Part shown: in pieces, positions 11,501-23,003 of the stretch
Numbering within the stretch: position 1 is the stretch's first letter
How the letters are laid out: every line of letters begins with the position of its first letter
From: Erythroxylum novogranatense
Taxonomy: Eukaryota > Streptophyta > Magnoliopsida > Malpighiales > Erythroxylaceae
Length of the DNA stretch: 64,000 bases
Assembly: GCA_029891385.1 (NCBI GenBank)
Contig: CM057231.1
Location: 68,154,990 to 68,218,989, forward strand
Reading direction: 5' to 3'
The notes under the pieces: generated by a model
Databases searched by the model: none
Seen by the model: only the letters and a program-made list of their open reading frames with translations
Told to the model about the DNA's origin: nothing
Translations under genes and position numbers: made by a program

Positions 11501-12148
11501 CATTCCCGATGAAAGGGAAAAAACATATGAACGTCAGAATAGCGGAATCGGCTAACATTTCTCCAATACGACGGTCAGCTGCCAAAAATAGCAAAGCAAG
11601 AGCACGAGCGAGAGTAACTAATTTGAACAAACGGGAATGAAAACAACCAGCTACTTATCCTTAAAAAACCAACCTGGGTCCTTAAAGCCACCGCCAGCCT
11701 GTTTCAGAAAAGCTATATTAGTCGAAGAAGACAAGAAAGTCTCTCGAAGCGCCGCCGACAAAGGGCGCAAAGGGGGCGGACGGGCCTCGAAAGCCTTCAA
11801 AAGCTTCCTGACTTTAATGTTCAAGGCCGCATAGTGACACCTGTCGCCGTCGAAGGTGTGCTCGGAGCAAATGGCCCCATTCTCCAACAGCATGCGGGCC
11901 GCATCAAGGTGGCCGGCGAGGCAAGAATAGTAAAGAGCGACTGAGTCCCACTGGTCCCGCGCGTTGACGTTGACTCCGGACTCTAGGAGATATCTGAGGC
12001 GGTCGACGTCGCCAGCACGAGAAGCCTCGAAGACGTCGCCGTTAGGGACCTTCTTAAGCGGGAGAGAGGAGGTGAAATCGGAGGGGTCAAGGTCGATTTC
12101 TTCCAGGTCAGGGTCGATTGTCCATCCGGATGGACGCTTAGGAGGCAT
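8574..12148 (-). CDS. Ankyrin repeat and double BTB/POZ protein (ABTB1/BPOZ-like), five exons
   Basis: Probable substrate adaptor for a cullin-3 ubiquitin ligase; that role is known for BTB proteins in general and inferred here. I join exons 12148-11674, 10631-9875, 9562-9526, 9430-9297 and 8925-8574: 1755 bases, 584 residues, open throughout. Every junction is GT-AG and phases match; donors include CAG|GTTGG and AT|GTAAGT. The start MPPKRPSGW lies just inside a CT-rich leader. Ankyrin repeats span about residues 36-120 ([25 protein letters not shown]). BTB1 is at about 172-245 ([20 protein letters not shown]). BTB2 is at about 337-450 ([23 protein letters not shown]), followed by a BACK-like region ([21 protein letters not shown]). 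The charged C-terminus (about 530-575) is probably helical. It matches the plant single-copy family containing Arabidopsis At2g04740 from memory. It is the only intact gene here and lies between retroelement remnants. Splicing is predicted, not observed. Confidence 0.93.
10632..11673 (-). other. Intron 1 of the ankyrin-BTB gene (1042 bp)
   Basis: The donor is CAG|GTTGGT at 11673 and the acceptor TTGACTAG ends at 10632. The intron falls between the ankyrin repeats and the first BTB domain. It holds no readable coding or transposon sequence. The other introns are short: 9563-9874 (312), 9431-9525 (95) and 8926-9296 (371). Confidence 0.85.
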
Positions 12149-12340
12149 TGTCTTGTCTTGAGTTACAGAAAAGAGAAGAAACTAAAACAAACACCCCGGG
12201 CTTGATAGTCATGTGGTCATTATAAAACGGAAATGAAAGCGTTTTCGGTTGGAAGGGTTTCAGGGTTTAAACTTTAAACACGTACGTGGTTTTCGATTGA
12301 AGACAAAATGGTGGGAGATTTGGGTTGATAATTAAGTATA
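12149..12340 (-). promoter_or_regulatory. 5' leader and promoter region of the ankyrin-BTB gene
   Basis: On the minus strand the 30-40 bases before the ATG are CT-rich (ttcttctcttttctg), common in plant 5' leaders. No convincing TATA box was found on the minus strand, so the transcription start is not placed. Confidence 0.4.
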
Positions 12341-14039
12341 GGATGCCAATTAATGAAATAAAATGTAACGGAATCAACTCACACAGTTTATAATAAAATG
12401 AAATGTAATATAGTAAATAATTATTTAAAATAATAAAAAATTTATATTGTAATATAATGTAATAATGAAATAAAATATAATATAATAAAAATTATTTATG
12501 AAGGATGAAAGAATTTGTAATGTAACGTAATGAAATATTATTTAAAAGATAGATATAATGAAATGTAATATATAATAAATAACTGTTATATCTTTTATAT
12601 TAAAATAATTATTGTAGGAGGTTTATTATTATTTATTAATTATATACAATTTATTACTAATTATATAAATATATTATTATTAATTACTTAATATATTTTA
12701 TTATATTTTATGTTATTTATATTTAAAATAATTTATTTATAAAAATATATACAAACAATTAAAGAATAATTTTATACATTTTCTATTTTCATTAATAAAA
12801 TTTTATTAAATTATTAATCATATACAATTTATTATTAATTATTTAATATATTTTATTTTATTCTATGTGATTTATATATACAGATATTTTATTTTTATTT
12901 TTATTTTATAGAAATATATTATATTAAAAGTTATTCTTTAATGGTTTGCATATATTTCTATATAAATATAAATAAAAATATTTTAAATATAATTTTATTT
13001 TATTATTAAATATATAGAATTATTATTATTAATATAAAATATTATTATTAATTATTTAATAAAATTTATTATATTAAATATTATTATATTGTATTTAATA
13101 CATTAATATTATGACTTGGTTATAGTTGGTATTAAGAAAAATATTGAGAGTATATTAGGTAATATATATTTATTAGTTTACATTCCATTCTAAATATCCC
13201 AAATCAGAGGTTTATTATTTTCACTATTTAGGATGGAATGGAACGTAATATAAAACTCTCCACTTCTATCATATTATTTTCCATTCTATTAAGAAACCCT
13301 CAACTAAACGATAGAAGCGTGTTACGTTCTATCCTCGTTTATCTCTAACCCTCAGCTAAACCCTCAACCAAACTCTGTCGCGACTCCTCTGTTGAGTTAT
13401 CATTTCAAACTTTTTGTCTCTTTTTTTTAGGGATTAAATCATCTATTATATTTTTTTTTCATATTCTGATCCAGCTTATTGCATCCATATTTTTTTTGTC
13501 CCCTTTTTTTACGCACGGTGAATGAAATCAAGACATAATCTCCTTCCACATGAGCAAAAGAAAATTAAATTTTTTTAGATTTCTCAAAAATTAAAAATTT
13601 TAATTCATGAATATAATAAATAATTATTTAGTATTTATTATAAAGTTTGATTTCAATTTATACAATTTCCTCAAATTTTAAATTATATGAAAATTACCTT
13701 AACTACACAAGAATCTTACTTTTAAAATATTCATGCAAACAAGTTAAAAGAACTGTATAAGTAATATATAAAAGAATAAGATAAAGAGTGTTACTTTCGA
13801 TCTTAGTGTTACTTTCGATCTTACACCTATTTATAATAAAGTTTTCCTCTTAATAATTTACTTAAAATAGAATTAATTACATTTTAATAATATCATTATC
13901 TAATATTAGTCATTATTGAATAAATATCATATATTTTCCTAAAGTTATTCAGTTTTTTACAATAAAGTCCAACTTAATAAAATTATCTTTTATCTTACTA
14001 ATCATTCTTTACAAGTGATCCATTATATTTATATATTTT
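12341..14039. other. AT-rich intergenic DNA
   Basis: Very AT-rich, with many near-copies of short words such as aatgaaatgtaat and ttattatta between 12345 and 13100, probably old simple-repeat or MITE-derived DNA. An inverted pair, cattccattctaaata at 13181-13196 and its near complement at 13225-13240, could form a 16-bp hairpin with a 28-base loop. An exact 18-bp tandem pair (gtgttactttcgatctta) lies at 13788-13823. No gene was seen. Confidence 0.7.
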
Positions 14040-16585
14040 TTTGGAAAAAGTAATTGAATTAAACCAAAAGAGGCATAACAAGATGAATTATAATCTCACC
14101 AAGGGGATGAGAATTCCAAAACCAAGTTAGAAAGTTATGCTACTTAAAATGCCAACAATTTGTAACAATCTCCTAGTACCTATACATATCAATACAATTT
14201 GAAACTAAAGAGAGCTTATCACCAAATAAGTTGATGACTGGGTTAATAACATTTAAGAACTCCTTCGGGAAAGTCTCAAAACTCCTTTATGTGTTGCTAA
14301 AATTCTCCTACTTCTTTCATCCCATATGTTGAACACAAGATAAGAAAGAGCAATGCAGAAACACCATTTAATTTCTTTGTTGATATGTTGCAAATTCGAA
14401 TAACAAATGACAATTTGTTGTCAATATCAGGGGGTTACTAATAGCACATTTGTGTAATATTAGCCTCCATGCTTCCCTGGTGAAGTTCAATTTGAAAAAT
14501 AGATGAGATTGCATTTATATAAAATACTCCAATTTGTCATACATGTAAACTTGTTCAGTCTCTCAATAGTGGTAATCTATCTTTAATGGCTCTCCATAGA
14601 GTTGTGACAGCTCTAAGGAAATTAAACTTTCAATAAGAAGTTTATGCCATTGAGTACAATTGAGATTATGTTGAACAAGCTTTCTATCTTATGCATTATT
14701 GAAAATCCCATTGCTAGATGGAGAACATTAGTTTTTGTCTTCCATGTTCTCATGTAACAATAGTCTATTAAAGCTAATTTTGCATATTCCTATTAGAAAC
14801 TCTTGACAGAATCTCATTCTTGTATAGTAAAGCATTTGCAACATTATGATTTTCATGTATTTTACTTCTTAAAGCTTGTAAATCTCCTACATTCATTAGA
14901 TGTCCTTCTACAATCCAATTATCATACGAAAATTTTTTTTAGTCCGTTACCAACTTTCTTGCCAATATGGAGTTTGATTGTGCTTCTAAATTTGAGAATC
15001 TCTTTTAGAGTAGTTGAAGTGTTCCTTATCGAGAGGTCAATTTTCTATATGTTGTTACCTTTGAAGTAATATTCATGCACCCGTTTGCACCATAAAGATT
15101 TTTGATCATCAATTAAACTCCATAATTTCTTGATAAGTATACATGCATTCAACAGGGTTGAGAAGATTATGTTTAAGCCTTCATACCTTCTTGGATTGTA
15201 GACCTCAAACCATTAGATAGTAGCTTTGTATTCACCATCACTGGTTCCAAGACCATAGGAATCTTTTGAGCTTTTTGCCAATTGTCTTGTTCATAAATTT
15301 AGGAATAGCCAGATGTGTAGCCTAATGTAAATATATTGAGTTCAAAATAATTGAGATTAACTGATCACTACTAGCTAGGGATAATGTTTTGAAGCTCCAT
15401 CTAGAGGTTTTTGCTTGTTTTTTATCCACCAATGGTTTGAAGCTTCCATAATTCAATATTGTGGAAGCAGCCGACACTCCAAGGTAAATGAAAGGTAAAG
15501 GTAGACACTTGAATCCAATAATGCCTCTCACCATATACTCCTGATCATGGGCACTCTTGGAAATGTAGAAAGAACACTTGTTAATATTAACATGAAGTCC
15601 AAATAACCTATTAAACATGTTATAGCCTTCATCATTATTATTGAATTTTTGTCATCTCTTGTTAAGATTATTAAATCATCAGCAAAAATAAGATTTTATT
15701 ATCCAATCTTCTGCAGTTTGATTTAAACTAAATTACTTAGTTATCTCCACAATTCTCTTCAAAATTCTATTAAAAAATCCATGATAAGAGTGAATATGTA
15801 TGGTAAGGTTAGATCTCCTTGCCTTATGCCTTTAGAGCTCTTGAAAGTCTTTGTGGGCTCTCCATTAATGAGTATATTGAATGCAGGAGTAGTAAAACAC
15901 AACTTCATCCACTTTGTGAAATTTTTTTGGGAACTTTAAAGCTTTTATAAATTCACAAAGGGAAGTCCAATCTACATTGTCATATGCCTTCTTCAAATCC
16001 ACTTTTAGGAAACAATTCTTTCCACCCTTGCTACTATAATGTCCCTTCATAAATTCTTACATGAGCATAATGTTATCATCCATCCCTCTACTAGTTATGT
16101 AAGCTCCTTATGCAATATCAATATGATTAATCAGAACTTCTTTAAGTTTATTTGCCAAGATCTTTAATATAATTTTTTAAATTGAATTACAATAAGCAAT
16201 AGGTCTATAATCACTAAATTATTTCTATTCTCCATTTTTGGGAATTAGAGTGATAAAGTCCTATTAATCTCTTTGTGTAGTCTCCTTTTTTGACAAAATT
16301 CTAGAACAATATCATGTACCATATTTTTGGTGGTTAGCCAGGATTTGTTGAAGAAAAACATGATGAAACCATCTGGTCCTGGTGTTTTATAAGGGTTTAA
16401 ATTCTTAACCACCTGACCAATCTTATGTCTAATTGTTGGTTTGGATAAAATTTGTGCCTTATGTGTGGAGTTGTATCCTTTTGTTATATTTTTCATTAAA
16501 TCAACTGAGGACTAAGCATTAGTGGGAGAATTCATATAGCTAGAAAAATAACCATAGGCCTTGATAGATGCAGAGTTGATCATAA
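14040..16585 (-). pseudogene. L1-type LINE remnant (reverse transcriptase and 3' domain)
   Basis: Read on the minus strand from 16585 downward, broken frames give non-LTR reverse transcriptase motifs in order: NPYKTPGPDGF near 16390, a FSDYRPI-like block near 16210, FLKVDLKKAYDNVDW near 15990, KGIRQGDL near 15830, and FADDLIIL at about 15665-15690. GLHVNINKCSFY and PFIYLGV follow at 15480-15600. The C-terminal zinc-finger-like region trails off to about 14040 with many stops. The endonuclease half is absent, so the copy is 5'-truncated. No clear poly(A) tail or target duplication was found. Confidence 0.88.
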
Positions 16586-16833
16586 TCATACCCTATAATT
16601 GATATTTTTTCTTTATATTTTATACTTTTATTGTATATTTAGTATTTGATTCACTCTAAGTATGTTTATAGGATATAATTTCCTTCATGGACTTAAAGGA
16701 GAAAATTTTGGATAAAAACACAGCATAAAATGAAGATTCGAAGCATAAAAGGGATGCAAGAGCGTGCAACAACCAGTGCACTTCTCTTAGATCATACATA
16801 TTAACGAATTCTAGAGATTTCGAGTTATGCATA
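16586..16833. other. Short AT-rich spacer, possibly a piece of another LTR
   Basis: It begins cataccctataattgatat and continues with T-rich then A/G-rich sequence, which recalls the start of some plant gypsy (Tat-type) LTRs. There are no paired ends and no coding signal, so the origin is uncertain. Its last five bases (gcata) would be the GYP2 target duplication. Confidence 0.35.
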
Positions 16834-17300
16834 TGTTGGCCCCTAGATTTTTTTTCTAGTTAAGCATGATTTAATTATGAGGTTTTGATGGATTTAATTT
16901 TTGGAGTTATTATTATGTTAATGTTAGCAAGATTATATGACATAGGTTAATTGAATTAAAGTGTTAAGGTAGTAAGATTGCATGAAGGGCATTTTTGGAA
17001 AACCACTTAAGGTTAAAAGAACCTAAGCTTATAAGGAAGGGTAAAATAGACTTTTTGGGCTCATTAAGGGTAAAAAGGAGAAGATGAAAGGTAGGCTTGC
17101 ATGTGAAGAAGCCAAAAAATGAAAATTAGAAGAGAGAAGAGGGAGTGAGTGTCGTTGGAGAGAAAAGAAAAGAGAGAAAGAAAGCTAAGCTAGGTTTTGA
17201 TTTTTCTTACTCTTAAAGAGTGATTTTGAAGTTGTTCAAGAAGAGAAAAAGGAAGAGGAGGATTAGAGCTAACAATCTCACTATTTGGTGAAGATTTAAG

Positions 17301-18183
17301 GTAAGTTTGATTTTAATCTTTTAGATTTTCGAAAGGGTTTTGGTTCATAAGCTTAATAAATGTATGGGATTAAGAACTCAAGGATCAATTTTAGTGAATA
17401 TATCTTATGGGTTCTCCAACTTGAATCCCTATTAAATGGGAATTTTGTCTTTGATAAAAGGGAATCAAAGGAGACAAGAGGAGCAAGAGTAGAGGCATTT
17501 TTTAGCATAGTTTTAAGCGAGAAAATCAAGGTAGGTTTCATGTTTATAATTGAGTAATGAGCCATTAATGTTTTTCCAAATCAAGAAAATAAAATGATTT
17601 CAATTACTTTATAAATGTTGCTTTTATTGCTTTTGAATGATTTGTGAAATTGCTACATGTTTTGCTGTATAAATTTTGATGATGAATTGTGATATGAAAA
17701 TGATTTTGAAAAGACTTTATGTTTATGAAATTAAGTTTCGAAAATGTGTCATTTTGTGCAATATATTTACAAAATGTGAAATGCATGATTATGTGAGTTT
17801 GTGGTGATCCCCTAAGTTAAGTCAAGTGCACTTTGACAAAAGACTTCTCCTCCCTACCCACTAGTGGCATGGAACTCTTTCACGGACTTCCCTAAGTTCA
17901 CGACTACACAGGACCATTATTGTGGAAATGTATAGTATGTTCTATTTTTGGATCCACCCAAGCCCTTCTAATGTGCTTATATGCTCATGAAATGTTAATA
18001 AGATTGATGCATACATGATTTGTTTTATTTGTGAATTTGGTTGAAAATTTAAGAACCATGCATTTTATGATTCAATGAGAATTTTCTATGACAATGAAAA
18101 TTTTAAATGGTTTTGCTTATTATTCGTTATAAATTTGTTACCCACGAGCTTTTAAGCTCACTCCTTTTTTGTCCCATTTTCAG
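17301..18183 (+). other. Intron-like segment in the GYP2 5' LTR
   Basis: It starts AAG|GTAAGT and ends cccattttCAG|GT, 883 bases. The GYP2 3' LTR copy runs from 63001 (GTAAGT) to 63873 (TAG|GT). GYP1 has 879 bases at the equivalent place. Splicing is inferred from motifs and conservation only. Confidence 0.35.
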
Positions 18184-19070
18184 GTGAAGAAAATGAGATT
18201 TAGTAACCAAGAGTCAACGCGTCATTCTATTTTTACAATGTTTCTATATATTAAGTTAGATTTTGTAAAAGCAAGACTTTAGACGTATTTAGAGAATCAT
18301 TAGGTTTGGTATCTTTTGTATTTTGAATTTTGGATACCGATGATGTAATGTGGCTTGGAATGCTATTAAAGTTTTGTAAACTTCTATTTTGTTGTTAATG
18401 AAATATGGATTATAGTATGGATGATGTGAGTTGAAATTAGATGTACTTGGAAACGTTATCCAATTTAGTTGATGAACTTTGAACATGAATTGTTATGGCT
18501 TATAAGTGAGAGGTTATGGAAATGAAAGATAGGAGTTTGTGGATGATGAGAATTGGATGTAGGTGATGGATCAAATGAGTAGAGACTAAAGTGTGTAATG
18601 AAGTAAAAATTGGTAGTTGAATTGTTATGAATGATATTACATTAAAGGAAGTGAATTTGGGAAAAATTTCAAGTTTTTCATAAGGGTCAAATTGGGTTCT
18701 GGCTTCATCGAAAAATATGGATTGATCTAGGCTGAATTAGACAAAGTTGTCTCTTAGAAGTTGTGGTTTAGCTTCCTAGCTTTCCAACGCTATATAGTAT
18801 AAAATTTTTGGATATTGAAGTTGAGAGATATGATCACTGTAAGTTAGTAATGCTACATGAGATAGACGTTCGGTAAAGCTAAATTATTTTGAAATTTTGA
18901 CCTTTATAGAGGCAAAAATTATTTTCTAGCCTTCACGGAAGTTGTAGGTCTAGAAGTCCTCTTCGAAACGGTCTTTGCATGACCTTAATCCGAGATTTGT
19001 AGTGAAATTTATGCCCTTTTTACCAAAACAGGTCAAAGGAAGAAGAATAGGGAAAGTGGCAATCGTGACA

Positions 19071-19143
19071 AGTTGCGATCGCAACTCTGCGGGCATTGCG
19101 CGAATGTCGCGTGATCGCGACTTTGCGGTTACGCTTGCGCAAG
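19071..19143. repeat. Palindrome cluster in the GYP2 LTR
   Basis: A perfect 16-bp palindrome AGTTGCGATCGCAACT lies at 19071-19086. GTCGCG-tgat-CGCGAC lies at 19106-19121. A perfect 10-bp palindrome CTTGCGCAAG lies at 19134-19143. The surrounding LTR is AT-rich, so this CG-rich island stands out. Confidence 0.9.
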
Positions 19144-19781
19144 TCGCAATCGTGCAAATACTGCCAATCTCACCCAAACCTAAATATATTCCACTCTTTT
19201 CACTATAACTTTATCGTCCAATGTTCAAATGACTTGATTTTTGAAGCATTGGATTCCTAGCACATTTCTCTATCCCTCCACAAAAATATATAGCTTTTGG
19301 TATTGATTTAAAATAGATTGATTGAATCAAAGTAAGGGTATCAGTTGGAAGAGCATGAACTGGATGTTTCACTGAGCATACTTCGGTATTTAGATGATAA
19401 CTTGATCTATAGAAATCCAAATGAGATTATTCTTATTTTTAAAAAAACTAGAGACATAGAGCTACAAATTATCTAAATGATTCAAATTTTTATTTGGTCT
19501 CTAAGACTATCAATTTCAGGATGGAAGTTAAGTATAGTGTATTGTTCAGTTTAATAATAGCCTGAAAATGTTTGGGCTATAACTTTCATATTTTTGAACC
19601 AAATTGAATGACTTTGGTGTCTTTAGAAACTTAAGACAATGGGGAACAAATGTTTTGAAGAATTCAAATTAAAATTCTAGTTGGAGGTTTCCCAAAATTT
19701 GTTCTTAAATAAAAGAAATGAGTTTGTTTTTTATGTTAGACTGGTGTGGGCATACCACCCATATGGGATGATGGCTAATGA

Positions 19782-20738
19782 TGAAGTGAATCACACGTTA
19801 ATACAGCACTTAGAAATACAGTAGAATGCACGAGAAGGGGGGGTTGAATTATGTATTCCCCTTTTTGAATATCTTTTTCAGAATTACTTGTTAGAATTAA
19901 AATTCTTTACAGAATCTTTATTAATCCTGATTGATCAAACTTTTCAATGCTAAGTATATGAATAGTAAGTAATGATCAACTTTGAGGCAAGATAAAGATA
20001 AAGAGTAAGAGTAGTAGACACGTGGATTTATCCTGGTTCACCCCAAACCGTGGGCTACGTCCAGTCCTCAGAGTTTCTTCTAAGATTTCACTATCTCTTC
20101 AAGCGTTCTGATATTCTTTCACGAGCCTCTTGTGTCTCTACAACCAAATTCTTTCACACTTAGCCTCTGCAGGCTATCTGTACAACTTTTCTTCTCGAAA
20201 AATATTTGAACACTTTATTCTGATGAAGATAGCGCTCGGCTAATTCGCACTTGATCGCTTTTCACTTTGTGTAATTTTTCTAACATCAGCCATCTCTTCA
20301 GTTTTCGACTTCGACTTGTATTTATAGCCTTCGTCTCTAACTGCTTCTTTGATTCTTGAATCTTGAATTTTGAATCTTTAAAGAAATGGTTAATCAGTTG
20401 AGTTCTGTAACTAACTCGAACTGACTCTTGCGTATGTTTCTTTTCTGCGTCTGCTTTGCTTTTGCGTCTGCGTCTGAGTCTGCTTTGCTTTTGCGTCTGC
20501 GTCTGCGTCGCTTTGCTTTTATTATTCTGCGTCTGCGTCGACTTTTTCAACTTCGCCATGTTTGACTTTTATCAACTTCGCTCGTGTACATTGCTTTCTT
20601 GCAACTTCTTCATCTCGGACTTCGATTCGTATGCGTACGTATGCGAGTTAAATGCGTATACATTTTGTTTATCTTGTATATGATCTCTCTTTGTTATACA
20701 TCAAAATCATTTTTATGTAAAGTCATTCTGACTTAACA
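19782..20738 (-). repeat. COPA 3' LTR (957 bp)
   Basis: It matches 53464-54452 over its length with scattered small differences by eye. It includes a stretch of repeated tgcgtctg words at about 20440-20540, shorter here than in the 5' LTR (54110-54252), which accounts for part of the length difference. Confidence 0.93.
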
Positions 20739-20752
20739 ATCTCCCCCTTTTT
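20739..20752 (-). other. COPA polypurine tract
   Basis: On the minus strand aaagggggagat immediately precedes the 3' LTR start TGTTAAGTC. Confidence 0.85.
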
Positions 20753-20944
20753 GAATATAACAAATTACATACAAGAAAAGAAAACAAAACAAAAATTTAC
20801 AGATGTTGCAAAATAAAAAAAAAACTTATCTTCTTCCTTTCTTCTTCTGTTGTGGTCACACCTTCTTCATCTGAACATCCTCTCCTCTTCTGTTGATTAT
20901 CTTCTTTTCCTGCTCTCCCCCTATTTGTTATAATCAAAAATTAT

Positions 20945-21942
20945 TTAACGATTCTGGCACTTCAGCAGTTCTGCTATCATCTTTCTCAGATCATTCACCG
21001 TCTCCTTCATGTCATTGAGTTCACCATGTAATCTACTGACTTCATCTGGTGGATCAACTGACGAAGAGGCTTGATCTGCTTCTGCTGATGGAGGAGCGAA
21101 AGGAATTGAAGTAGTGTAGGCATCAGAGGATGGAGTGTAGTCTTCATTGATCTCAAAAGTCGGTGGACGAATAAACGTTTCAGCTTCAGGAAGATTTAAA
21201 TCAAACAGAACTGGCAGCATCAGCAACTGTCTTCCATGCAGGGGTAAGGCTTGTGTTTCTATAGACAATGTACTAGTCAGAGGCCTAATACGAAGAACTG
21301 TCTGAACGAGGAACTCTGTAAATGTTCCTGTTCTTATATTTCCCCCCACTGGACAGTGTTCCCTTCGATTAGTGTAGCTGCAGCTCGCTTGATCTGGATT
21401 CTGTGCAGGAGTGCATGCTTCATCAATTTTCCGCATTTCTTCTGCAATTTGATCTGCGGACAGATCATCACTAGCATCATCTTCAGGATACAACTTTGCT
21501 TTTTCCCTTGTGAAATCTTTTGGAAATCTTGGTTGTATGTCCGTGCAACCATGATTTCGTGTTCTTTGTATTGGGAAAATGGTACATGGATGGTAGGGAC
21601 GATTTGTAGGATATGGCATTATAGCAAAGAAATCCAAGGAGTCATAGAAGATCCTTTCATCTTCTTTGAGTAATCGCCATGTGTTGTGATTAATCACCAT
21701 AGGTTCCACTATAGCCACTATTTTCTTCACGGTTGAACACCAATTGCAATAACGATCCTTTGTCAGTAACAACTTCCACCATTTTGATTTTCAGCTTGCT
21801 TCCTCATAAATCTATGGTAGTTGTGTACCTTGAGACCTGGTCCAACATCCGAGTCTGAAACTGCTGTTGCTCCTTGATGTACTACAGTAGACGTCACTGA
21901 ACTGGACTTCCATCTTCTGGCTCCTTCTTTAGACCAAAAGGT
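20945..21942 (-). pseudogene. COPA second ORF, C-terminal part
   Basis: This is the continuation of the ORF whose N-terminal part lies at 47616-48722, separated by the COPB insertion. The readable frame (275 codons from 21772) has a charged stretch with DDLSADQIAEEMRKIDEAC, also seen in COPB as DDMTSDQIAEAVQLIDEAC. The C-terminus has a heptad-like segment (SRLHGELNDMKETVNDLRKM), probably a coiled coil. I see no clear transmembrane segment. The function is unknown; the SIRE lineage has an envelope-like ORF in this place, but nothing here proves that role. Confidence 0.7.
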
Positions 21943-21947
21943 GTTTC

Positions 21948-22948
21948 TGTTAAGTCAAACCAGACTTCACGTATTAAATAATTTTGATGACAAACAAAGA
22001 GAAATATACAAATGAAAAGTAGATGGACGCATGAGAAGTAAGAATCACCAAGGAAAAAATCAGTCAAGTAAAAATCAATGAAGGAGAAAAATCGATCAAG
22101 TAAGAATCAATTTGAAGCGAAAAAGCATTTAAAGCTTTACAAGAGCTTTACAAGAGAAAAGGCATTTAAAGCTTTACAAGAGAAAAGCGATTTAAAGCTT
22201 TACAAGAGAAAAGCGAAAAGCTTTACAAGAGAAAAGGCATTTAAAAGCTTTACAAGAGAAAAGCGGGCAAAGCTTTACAAGAGAAAAGCGGCGATACAAA
22301 ATATCGACGGAAGAAAGAAACATCAGTTTGAGTTAATTCTGAGTCAAACTGAATAACTATTTTCAAGATTCAAGCGAGATATTCAAGAAATAGTTGAAGA
22401 ACCCGACTATAAATAAGAGTCGAGATTGAAGAAGAGATAACTTCATGAAACCTTGAATATTCAACTTTTGATTTTCAGATTATCGAGAGAAAATTGTGAG
22501 CGATATTTCGAGTGAGCAATGTTAAGAGCATTTCTATTGTAACAAGCTCTTTACTATTCTTTCAATTAGAAAGTGTTACGAGATAGCCCAAGAGGCTAAG
22601 AGTAAAAGAATACTTGTTGTAAAGAGACACGGAGAGGCTCGATCGAAAGAATACTTGTAAATAGTTGAAATAGTGAAATCTCGAAGGATATCGAGGATCG
22701 GGCGTAGCCCTACGGTTTAGGGTGAACCAGGGATAAATTGCTGTGTTTTTCTTTCTACTCTCATATTACTTATATCGTAGTTTTCAAAATTAACAAAGTT
22801 TTTTAAACTAATTCTAATTGATTCTGATAAGTTTTGAAAGAACAAGTAATTTTAAAAGGGATTAACGAAAAGTTTATCACAATTCAACCCCCTTCTTGTG
22901 TATCTTGATCATATTATTGTTCAATATATTAACGTGTGATTCACTTCA
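21948..22948 (+). repeat. COPB 5' LTR (1001 bp)
   Basis: It carries seven copies of a 23-27 bp unit containing AAAGCTTTACAAGAG at 22131-22293. The 3' LTR has nine copies, and two extra units of about 27 bp explain its 54-base greater length. Confidence 0.93.
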
Positions 22949-22950
22949 AT

Positions 22951-22961
22951 TGGTATCGAGC
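22951..22961 (+). other. COPB primer binding site, one base short
   Basis: It reads TGGTATCGAGC, where the initiator-Met tRNA site is TGGTATCAGAGC: the A of CAG is missing. COPA, COPC and GYP2 keep the full form. Confidence 0.85.
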
Positions 22962-23003
22962 TGGTGTTCAAGAATCACTTTAACAAAGTGTGAATTAAAG
23001 AAA

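Larger units (their letters stand above)
16834..19781 (+). repeat. GYP2 5' LTR, first part
   Basis: It starts TGTTGGCCCC. It shares the purine-rich stretch, GTAAGT site (17301), conserved block (17785-17985), pyrimidine tract plus CAG (18181-18183) and end region with the GYP1 LTR. It is interrupted at 19781 by COPA, with the target duplication aatga at 19777-19781 and 54453-54457. The LTR continues at 54458. Joined length is about 3.04 kb. Confidence 0.88.

Noticed and set aside
12221..12228. TATAAAA near the start of the ankyrin-BTB gene
   Set aside because: It is on the plus strand, the wrong direction for this gene, and no plus-strand gene follows.
14040..16585. Possibility of an LTR element rather than a LINE
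   Set aside because: The RT motifs (GPDGF, KKAYD, GIRQGD, FADDL) are of the non-LTR type, and no LTR or primer site flanks it.
17360..17557. Short frame conserved at 63061-63252
   Set aside because: The two are twin LTR copies of the same element, so similarity is expected; the GYP1 LTR does not keep the frame.
22078..22356. Frame with repeated SFTREKAFK units
   Set aside because: It is the translation of the AAAGCTTTACAAGAG repeats in a COPB LTR.
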